The notes below the pieces were generated by a model. It saw only the letters and a list, made by a program, of their open reading frames with translations. It did not search any database and was not told the DNA's origin. 64,000 bases of DNA from positions 1-64,000 of the forward strand of contig JAQUQE010000005.1 of assembly GCA_028716225.1 (NCBI GenBank), written 5' to 3'. This stretch comes from Dehalococcoidales bacterium (GTDB taxonomy: Bacteria; Chloroflexota; Dehalococcoidia; Dehalococcoidales; UBA5760). The translations under genes were made by a program, and so were the position numbers. Below, piece after piece: positions 58,016 to 64,000 of the stretch (position 1 is its first letter; every line of letters begins with the position of its first letter).

Positions 58016-59014
58016 ATGATCGGCCGTAATGACCTTGAGGTCGAAAGAAAGTCTGTATCTATACTTAAGATTATCAATGAGTCATCCCAGCCGGTGGGGG
58101 CGAGATTGATTGCCCGTCAGTTGAAGAGACACGGGGTAGAGCTGGGGGAACGAGCGGTAAGGTATCATCTCAAGCTAATGGATGAGCGTGGGCTAACCAG
58201 TCTCATCGGAAGAGACGGCAGGCTGATTACCGATTCAGGAATCGAAGAGCTAAAGAGCGCCCTGGTCAGGGATAAGGTAGGACTCTCTATCTCCAGAATT
58301 GAGATGCTTTCTTTCCGCACCGATTTTGACCTGGATAAGCACACCGGTCGAATTCCGGTAAATATCTCTTTCTTTCCCAGGGATAAATTCAACAAGGCTC
58401 TTAAAGAGATGTGTACTGCTTTCTCGGCAGGTCTCTGCGTAAGCAAGCTGGTAGCGATAGCCGATGAGGGAGAGTCGCTCGGCGAGCTAACCGTCCCCGA
58501 GGGAAAGACCGCTCTGGCGACAGTATGCAGTCTGGTGATAAACGGCACCTTGCTTAAGGCCGGCGTCCCCATCGATTCGAGGTTCGGCGGCATACTCCAG
58601 ACCCGTAACCATCAGCCGATTCGTTTCGTGGAACTTATTCACTATGCCGGTTCATCAGTAGACCCCTCCGAGGTATTCATCAGTGCCAAAATGACCTCGG
58701 TGGGTCAGGCAACCAAAGATGGCTGCGGCAAAATACTGGCCAACTTTCGCGAGATACCAGCTATCTGCCGGCCCGTTGCCGAGGAGGTGATCGCCAGACT
58801 CAAGAAGGCCGGCCTTAACGGAGTGCTGGTAATTGGAGAGACCAGCGAAGCAGTCTGCGAAGTCCAGATAGAGCTCAACCGCATCGGTATAGTCCTGCTC
58901 GGCGGCCTCAATCCGGTAGCCGCAGTTACCGAAGCCGGTATTGAGTGTGAGAGCCGAGCAATGAGCACCGTTCTAGACTACCAAAACCTAATCAAATTTG
59001 AGGAGCTAATATGA
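58016..59014 (+). CDS. NrpR-like nitrogen regulator
   Basis: A 332-residue protein. Residues 10-75 form a winged helix (SVSILKIINESSQPVGARLIARQL in part). The rest (about 90-330) is the NrpR regulatory domain family (DUF128): LCVSKLVAIADEGESLG, FGGILQTRNHQPIRFVE and VLVIGETSEAVCEVQ are visible. In methanogens NrpR senses 2-oxoglutarate and represses nitrogen assimilation genes. Here it is just upstream of hisF and gdhA, so it may control nitrogen metabolism. Only one NrpR domain is present. Confidence 0.82.
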   Translation: MIGRNDLEVERKSVSILKIINESSQPVGARLIARQLKRHGVELGERAVRYHLKLMDERGLTSLIGRDGRLITDSGIEELKSALVRDKVGLSISRIEMLSFRTDFDLDKHTGRIPVNISFFPRDKFNKALKEMCTAFSAGLCVSKLVAIADEGESLGELTVPEGKTALATVCSLVINGTLLKAGVPIDSRFGGILQTRNHQPIRFVELIHYAGSSVDPSEVFISAKMTSVGQATKDGCGKILANFREIPAICRPVAEEVIARLKKAGLNGVLVIGETSEAVCEVQIELNRIGIVLLGGLNPVAAVTEAGIECESRAMSTVLDYQNLIKFEELI

Positions 59015-59781
59015 AAGAGATAAAAATCATACCCTGCCTGGATATTAAAGAAGGTAGAGTGGTTAAGGGAGTGAAGTTCGTTAACCTGAGAGATGCCCGC
59101 GACCCGGTAGAAGCCGCTACCACCTACTGTAAGCAAGGTGCCGACGAGCTTGTTTTCCTTGATATCTTCGCTACCGTAGAAAACAGAAAGACCAGACTGG
59201 AGTGGGTGAAAGGAGTCCGGAAAGTTACCACCATTCCATTCGCTGTCGGCGGCGGCATCGCCAGCATCGCGGATATGAAGGCACTAATTGACCTCGGCGT
59301 GGACAAGGTTTCTATCAACACCGCTGCCGTGAGAAGGCCCCAATTGATAACTGAAGCTGCGGCTGAATTCGGCAGGGATAGGCTTGTCGTCGCTATCGAC
59401 GGTAGAAAGAACCCGACGGAAAGCGGCCGCCCCCGTCTCGAAGTGGTGATCAAAAGCGGCGATGAGCCTACCGGTATTGATATCGTCGACTGGGCAAAGC
59501 GGGTAGAGGAACTCGGAGCGGCAGAAATTCTGCTCACCAGTAAGGATGCCGACGGTACCAAGGCAGGCTATGACCTGGAAATGACCAGAGCCGTCGCCGA
59601 GGCTGTTGCCATCCCGGTTACCGCCTCCGGTGGTGCCGGAACCTTGGAGCATCTCTACCAGGCAGTAGTAACCGGTAAAGCATCGGCAGTGCTGGCTGCC
59701 TCAATCTTTCACTTCGGCGAAATCTCCATCCCCCAGGCCAAAAAGTACCTGAAGGAAAGGGGGATAGCGATTAAGAAATAA
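59011..59781 (+). CDS. hisF: Imidazole glycerol phosphate synthase cyclase subunit
   Basis: A 256-residue TIM-barrel. Motifs PCLDIKEGRVVKGVKF (catalytic Asp), VGGGIASIADMKAL, DGRKNPTES and GAGTLEHLYQAV, ASIFHFGE are typical. It makes IGP and AICAR from PRFAR with HisH glutaminase. No other his gene is near. The ATG overlaps the NrpR-like stop by 4 bases, so they are coupled. Confidence 0.95.
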   Translation: MKEIKIIPCLDIKEGRVVKGVKFVNLRDARDPVEAATTYCKQGADELVFLDIFATVENRKTRLEWVKGVRKVTTIPFAVGGGIASIADMKALIDLGVDKVSINTAAVRRPQLITEAAAEFGRDRLVVAIDGRKNPTESGRPRLEVVIKSGDEPTGIDIVDWAKRVEELGAAEILLTSKDADGTKAGYDLEMTRAVAEAVAIPVTASGGAGTLEHLYQAVVTGKASAVLAASIFHFGEISIPQAKKYLKERGIAIKK

Positions 59782-59891
59782 CCTTGCTGTTTCCGTAAGT
59801 ACCACAATTTGAGACAGTTTGCTCAGAACAAACAGAAATAAATCCGGGAGAATTATCTGGGATAATTAATATTAAGGAGCGGTGAAAAGAA

Positions 59892-61139
59892 ATGGCGAAT
59901 ATTAATCCTTTTGACATCGTAAGGCAACAGATAGACAATTGTGCCGGAATCTTAAATCTGGACCACGACGTAACCATGATGCTGAAGACTCCGATGAGGG
60001 AACTTCATGTGTCGCTGCCGGTACGGATGGATGACGGCTCGGTCAAGGTTTTCCAGGGTTTCAGGGTTCAATACAACGACGCTAGAGGCATCACCAAGGG
60101 CGGTATCAGATTCCATCCTGATGAAACCATCGATACCGTTCGAGCTCTAGCAGCCTGGATGACCTGGAAATGCTCCCTACTCGACTTGCCGCTGGGAGGA
60201 GCAAAAGGCGGTATCATCTGCAATCCCAAAGAAATGTCGATAGGTGAATTAGAGCGTTTAAGTCGGGCCTACGTACGTAGCGTATTCCAGTTTATCGGGC
60301 CGGAGAAAGACGTCCCTGCTCCTGATGTTTATACCACCCCGCAAATTATGGCCTGGATGATGGACGAGTATTCGGTTATAGCCGGGAAGCCACAATTTGG
60401 CGTTATTACCGGCAAGCCACTGACTATCGGCGGTTCTCCCGGGCGGGGGGACGCTACCGCTCGTGGTGGTATGTATACCATCCGTGAAGCCGCCCAGGCG
60501 CTGGGGATTGACCTGAGTAAAGCTACCATCGCCGTACATGGTTACGGAAATGCTGGATATCACGCAGCCCGACTATGCCACGAAATCTTTGGGGCCAAAA
60601 CAATAGCGGTATGTGACAGCAAAGGCGGGGTATGCTGTAAAACTGGAATTGACCCGGAGGCAGCATTTGCCTGCAAATCGAAAACAAGCTCGGTCTGTAA
60701 CCTGCCTAGTATGGAACGTATATCCAAGGAAGAACTACTGGCACTTGACGTGGATATACTTATCCCCGCCGCTATAGAAAATGTAATAACAGACAAGAAT
60801 GCCCCCGATATCAAGGCCAAGATCGTTGCCGAACTGGCCAACGGTCCAACTACGCCGGAGGCCGATGATATTTTATTCCGTAAAGGCGTTCACGTCATAC
60901 CTGATTTCCTGTGTAATGCGGGAGGGGTGACCGTTTCGTACTTCGAAATGGTACAGAACTTCTACATGTACTCCTGGGAAGAAGCCGAAGTCCGCGAGCG
61001 GCTGGACAAGAAAATGACCACGGCATATCATTCCGTACTGGAAACCAGCCGGGCACACCAGATAAATATGCGGCAGGCAGCATATGTCTTGGCTGTAGAG
61101 CGTGTCGTGGAAGCAATGAAGCTGCGCGGATGGGTCTAG
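59892..61139 (+). CDS. gdhA: Glutamate dehydrogenase
   Basis: A 415-residue enzyme. KGGIRFHPDET and LPLGGAKGGI (substrate and catalytic Lys) are clear, as are PAPDVYTTPQIMAW, a Rossmann motif VHGYGNAGYHAARL, and IPAAIENVIT. It interconverts glutamate and 2-oxoglutarate with NAD(P). AAGGAGC precedes the ATG. Placement after the NrpR-like regulator suggests control by it. Confidence 0.95.
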   Translation: MANINPFDIVRQQIDNCAGILNLDHDVTMMLKTPMRELHVSLPVRMDDGSVKVFQGFRVQYNDARGITKGGIRFHPDETIDTVRALAAWMTWKCSLLDLPLGGAKGGIICNPKEMSIGELERLSRAYVRSVFQFIGPEKDVPAPDVYTTPQIMAWMMDEYSVIAGKPQFGVITGKPLTIGGSPGRGDATARGGMYTIREAAQALGIDLSKATIAVHGYGNAGYHAARLCHEIFGAKTIAVCDSKGGVCCKTGIDPEAAFACKSKTSSVCNLPSMERISKEELLALDVDILIPAAIENVITDKNAPDIKAKIVAELANGPTTPEADDILFRKGVHVIPDFLCNAGGVTVSYFEMVQNFYMYSWEEAEVRERLDKKMTTAYHSVLETSRAHQINMRQAAYVLAVERVVEAMKLRGWV

Positions 61140-61232
61140 TTCCCTGATAACGGCTGGGGTGATAAATGTATCCGTAGCCTCCAAACTACAGACGAGTTGA
61201 CCTATGCCAACGGCGCTAATAACACTGATATT

Positions 61233-62135
61233 TCACAACGGTAATGCCCTTGCCTGAATAAAAGCGATAAACTTCTCGAGCAGTCGAGATGTAACCCTTT
61301 CCTTTCGATAGACACAGAAGAAGTCGCGGTTTAACCTTAAACCACCAACCGCGACTTCTTTGACCAGACCGAGGGCAAGGCTCTTTTTGATTGCCAGGTT
61401 GGAGACGAAGGCAATCCCAACCCCCGTTTCCACCGCCGAGACCACCGCCTGAGTAGTGCCCAGGACAAGGTTCGGCATCCACTTCCTTAAATCCAAGCCC
61501 GCCCGAGACAAGCAGGTTTGCAGGCTCCGCTGAGTTCCCGAAGTCTCTTCGCGGGAAATGAATGGCTCTCCCTCCAGATCTGCCAGGGACACCTCTTTCC
61601 GTTCCGCAAAGGGATGCCCCGGAGAGACAATCAGAACAATACTATCCCGTGCTATCTTGAAGAATTCCAGGTCATGAACGTCCGGGGCAATACCACAGAA
61701 CCCTACTTCGTAGGTGCCGTCACGCACGCCGGTAACAACACAGAGGGAATCGGAAACTACCAACCGGGCACTTACCGCAGCAGGGTACAGCAACCTGAAT
61801 TCGGCTAAGAGCTGCGGCAGCAGGAACTCTCCCGGGATAGTGCTGGCGGCAGCGACCAGGTTCCCCCTAACTTCCTCACGCAGTTGGTCGAGATCATGCC
61901 GGAGATGGTCACGCGCTTCCTCCACAGCCTCTGCAAAGCGAAGGAAGCGCTTGCCCGCCTCGGTCACAGTAATTGCCTTCTGACTTCGGTCAAGCAGACG
62001 GACACCAAGGTCATGCTCCAGTTTTTGTATCTGAAAGGATACCGCCGGCTGACTGATAGAGAGCTTCTTAGCCACCTCTGAGAAACTTCCCAGTTTGATT
62101 ACCTCAAGGTAGGTCTTTAGATAATCCAGGTTCAT
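61233..62135 (-). CDS. LysR-family transcription regulator
   Basis: Starts at 62135 (MNLDYLKTYLEVIKLGSF); a longer frame adds five residues. The 300-residue protein has an N-terminal winged helix (SEVAKKLSISQPAVSFQIQKLE) and a LysR effector domain. A CATAA-N7-TTATG LysR-type box lies within the divergent yedE promoter at 62174-62190, so it should control that cluster. CysB/CysL-like control of sulfur or selenium genes is a reasonable guess. Confidence 0.88.
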   Translation of the reverse strand: MNLDYLKTYLEVIKLGSFSEVAKKLSISQPAVSFQIQKLEHDLGVRLLDRSQKAITVTEAGKRFLRFAEAVEEARDHLRHDLDQLREEVRGNLVAAASTIPGEFLLPQLLAEFRLLYPAAVSARLVVSDSLCVVTGVRDGTYEVGFCGIAPDVHDLEFFKIARDSIVLIVSPGHPFAERKEVSLADLEGEPFISREETSGTQRSLQTCLSRAGLDLRKWMPNLVLGTTQAVVSAVETGVGIAFVSNLAIKKSLALGLVKEVAVGGLRLNRDFFCVYRKERVTSRLLEKFIAFIQARALPL

Positions 62136-62580
62136 ACCATATTTTCCCATATATAATGAAAAATTATCTTGACCATAAATGAAACTTATGATAGAATCAC
62201 TTACCGTAATTCTATATCATCCCGGGTGGATGATCAAAATTCAAAGTGGGAGTTCATCGGGATGGTCAGAACAAAACCTATGGCGAACTATAAGAATAAC
62301 ACCCCGGCGTAAAACCGAAAACGAGAGTAGAGAGTACTGTAGATGAGCTTTTTCAATATGCTCTCATGTGAGGAGGTGATGCTTTGATTGTTCTTAATCT
62401 CCACACGTGATTTCATATTCCAGTGATGCGCGTTGTGCATCCCCGACAGGCTGTTACCAATAATACATGGCAGGCTCATAGCGTCATCTCCGTGACTGCT
62501 CTACTCCGGTAGGCCGCGAGCTCCTTCGCTGTGAGTTCTCCGTGCAGTTGGGCGGAATTCATAACGAAAGGAGTTTTTTC
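62136..62580. other. Divergent control region and long yedE leader
   Basis: 445 bases. A plus-strand promoter lies at 62169-62197. From a start near 62204 the leader is about 375 bases long. It contains a strong AGGAGGTG site around 62371 followed by a tiny TTG-initiated frame of eight codons, and a short hairpin at 62425-62441. No known riboswitch was recognised. No gene is supported. Confidence 0.5.
62169..62197 (+). promoter_or_regulatory. yedE promoter with LysR box
   Basis: TTGACC (62169-62174), 17 bases, TAGAAT (62192-62197). Overlapping the -35 and spacer is CATAA-N7-TTATG (62174-62190), the classic T-N11-A LysR operator dyad. Confidence 0.7.
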
Positions 62581-63696
62581 ATGTCTTCTAGTGTAAAAGG
62601 TTTCATGATCCGGTGGGGAGCCATTATCACCGGTATTGTCGTCGGTATCCTGGCACCGGTGCTTGTTAAACTCGGCAATCCCGGCAATATGGGTATGTGT
62701 GTCGTTTGCTTCACCCGTGATACCGCCGGGGCGCTGGCGATGCACCGTGCCGCGGTGGTGCAGTACATCCGACCGGAGATCGTCGGGCTTGTTCTCGGGG
62801 CACTGATTGCCGCCCTTGCCTTTCGCGAGTTTAAACCCCGTACCGGATCATCGCCTTTTGTCCGTTTTATCCTGGGTGTCTTCGCTTCCTTTGGCGGTCT
62901 GGTATTTCTGGGATGTCCGTGGCGAGCTTATCTGCGGCTGGGTGGCGGTGATTTGAATGCCATATTCGGCATCCTGGGTCTCGTGGTCGGTATAGTTATC
63001 GGAATTGTTTTTCTAAGGTCAGGCTTCAGCCTGGGTCGCAACCGGCCGGCGCCCAAGGCCATGGGCTGGGTGATGCCTGTTGTCATGATTGCCATGCTTG
63101 TTCTGCTACTGGCAGCCCCTCAGTTCGGGCGGGATGCCGATGGTAATGCCATCGGGCCTATCTTTTTCTCAACGAGCGGGCCGGGGAGCCAGCACGCTCC
63201 TATATTTATTGCCCTCGGTATCGGGCTACTGATTGGTTTCCTGGCGCAACGCAGCCGTTTCTGCACCGTGGGTGCCTTTCGTGATGCGATACTGATGCGT
63301 GACAACTACCTGCTCAAGGGTGTAATTGCTTTGATTGTGGCCGCTGTGATCACTAACCTGGCACTCGGCCAGTTCAACCCCGGATTTGCCGATCAGCCGA
63401 TAGCTCACACAAACTCGCTGTGGAACTTCGGAGGCATGGTGCTCGCCGGTCTTGCTTTCACACTGGCCGGTGGTTGTCCCGGGAGGCAGTTCTTTTTGAC
63501 CGGAGAAGGCGACGGCGACGCTGCGGTCTTTGTTACCGGAATGCTCACCGGTGCCGGCTTCGCCCATAACTTCGGCATAGCCAGCTCGGCAAGCGGACCG
63601 GGTCTTTATGGCCCTGCGATTGTCATCATTGGCATAGCGGTCTGTGTTATTATCGGGCTGACAATGCGAGATACAAAGTTGTTAGGAGGCGCCTAA
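62581..63696 (+). CDS. yedE: YedE-family transporter (selenium/sulfur)
   Basis: Starts at 62581 where AAAGGAG lies upstream; the longer frame adds 13 residues. The 371-residue membrane protein has about ten hydrophobic spans and the YeeE/YedE repeats with Cys motifs: GMCVVCFTRD, FLGCPWRAYL, RSRFCTVGAFRD and GGCPGRQFF. The family imports thiosulfate or, in the YedE group, is linked to selenium use. TusA and a desulfurase follow in one operon. Confidence 0.85.
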   Translation: MSSSVKGFMIRWGAIITGIVVGILAPVLVKLGNPGNMGMCVVCFTRDTAGALAMHRAAVVQYIRPEIVGLVLGALIAALAFREFKPRTGSSPFVRFILGVFASFGGLVFLGCPWRAYLRLGGGDLNAIFGILGLVVGIVIGIVFLRSGFSLGRNRPAPKAMGWVMPVVMIAMLVLLLAAPQFGRDADGNAIGPIFFSTSGPGSQHAPIFIALGIGLLIGFLAQRSRFCTVGAFRDAILMRDNYLLKGVIALIVAAVITNLALGQFNPGFADQPIAHTNSLWNFGGMVLAGLAFTLAGGCPGRQFFLTGEGDGDAAVFVTGMLTGAGFAHNFGIASSASGPGLYGPAIVIIGIAVCVIIGLTMRDTKLLGGA

Positions 63697-63917
63697 TGAG
63701 TGAGTTAAGAAGTATTGATGCACGGGGGCTGTCCTGCCCTCAGCCGGCCATGCTGGTCCGCCTGGCAATACAAAAAACGGGTAAGGGGACGGTCGCAGTA
63801 CTGGTGGATTCCGACACCGCGCGTGAGAACGTTTCCCGTTTGGGTAAAAATTCCGGCTGGGCGGTGACCGTTCAAGAGCAGCCTGATAGTAGTTACCGGA
63901 TTGTGCTTACGAAATGA
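63696..63917 (+). CDS. TusA/YedF-like sulfur or selenium carrier
   Basis: A 73-residue protein with DARGLSCPQPAM (the CPxP motif with the active Cys near residue 14). The family relays sulfur or selenium as a persulfide or perselenide. It overlaps the yedE stop by one base and the desulfurase start by 4. With yedE, the YedF selenium-linked form is the likely one. Confidence 0.88.
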   Translation: MSELRSIDARGLSCPQPAMLVRLAIQKTGKGTVAVLVDSDTARENVSRLGKNSGWAVTVQEQPDSSYRIVLTK

Positions 63918-64000
63918 TTTATCTTGATAATGCAGCAACATCATGGCCGAAGCCGCCGGAAGTCTTAAAAGCGATGACCGAAGTTATTGAGCGTGCCGGG
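63914..64000 (+). CDS. Cysteine desulfurase, partial
   Basis: The first 29 codons are in the window: MIYLDNAATSWPKPPEV, the N-terminal signature of class V aminotransferase-like cysteine desulfurases or selenocysteine lyases. Start overlaps the TusA-like stop (ATGA). The gene runs off the right edge. It probably passes S or Se to the TusA-like protein. Confidence 0.8.
   Translation, partial: MIYLDNAATSWPKPPEVLKAMTEVIERAG

Overview
The window looks like a chromosome segment from an uncultured strict anaerobe, bacterial rather than archaeal. It has sigma70-type promoters, strong Shine-Dalgarno sites, bacterial def, holA and panBCD, and no respiratory oxidase genes. The mix of [NiFe] hydrogenases with a Mvh/Hdr-type flavoprotein, a MetV-like MTHF-reductase partner, Fe-S carrier ATPases and a stand-alone MetH activation domain fits an H2/CO2/formate metabolism linked to the Wood-Ljungdahl pathway. 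A Chloroflexota (Dehalococcoidia-like) host is my best guess, from general resemblance only.

Layout. (1) 1 to about 8.95 kb is an integrated mobile element read entirely on the minus strand. It carries a tyrosine integrase, a Bet/RecT annealing protein, a RepA-like ATPase, a RuvB-like AAA+ ATPase, a J-domain protein, zinc-finger proteins and several unknown small proteins. It abuts a T-arm-less tRNA-Pro-like remnant, and its other end lies outside the window. (2) 9.1-11.1 kb holds def, an HAD phosphatase and a YggS-type PLP protein. (3) 11.2-21.3 kb is a long plus-strand run: a DUF134 regulator, NifX/NifB-type proteins, two ferredoxin-containing MinD-like ATPases, an Mrp-type ATPase, an IscU scaffold, MobB, a radical SAM enzyme, an ATP-NAD-kinase-like protein, a HisC-like aminotransferase and a DUF89 phosphatase. 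(4) 21.4-24.6 kb is the pantothenate operon (DUF2520-panD-panB-panC). Its leader contains two tandem hairpins with bulged A residues (Pan-RNA-like) and then a terminator hairpin. (5) 24.7-29.5 kb holds a small membrane protein, a universal stress protein, five tRNAs (Phe, Gly, Leu, Gln, Asn), a MetH-activation-like protein, a rubrerythrin-like protein and a formate/nitrite channel.

(6) 29.6-43.4 kb is the energy core: an NAD(P)-linked formate dehydrogenase module (NuoE, a NuoF-GltD fusion, FdhA, FdhD, MobA), then a NuoG-like subunit, HoxY, HoxH and a maturation protease. Much of the formate dehydrogenase part is AT-rich. A degenerate copy of the 3' end of the NuoF-GltD gene sits just before the hydrogenase genes, so the formate module appears to have been inserted into, or recombined with, an older hydrogenase operon. 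(7) 43.5-55.4 kb (minus strand) is a second, group 3c-like [NiFe] hydrogenase with Nfu, a protease, a GltD-ferredoxin-MvhD fusion, a MetV-like protein and a full hypFCDEAB set. (8) 55.7-61.1 kb holds a YchF-like protein, holA, an NrpR-like regulator, hisF and glutamate dehydrogenase. (9) 61.2-64 kb holds a LysR regulator divergent from yedE, a tusA-like gene and the start of a cysteine desulfurase gene, which together look like a selenium/sulfur trafficking cluster.

Inferred working model: the two hydrogenases and the formate dehydrogenase feed electrons into NAD(P)H, ferredoxin and methylene-THF reduction. The Fe-S carrier and Moco genes nearby mature these enzymes. All functions are read from sequence motifs by eye; no database search was run.
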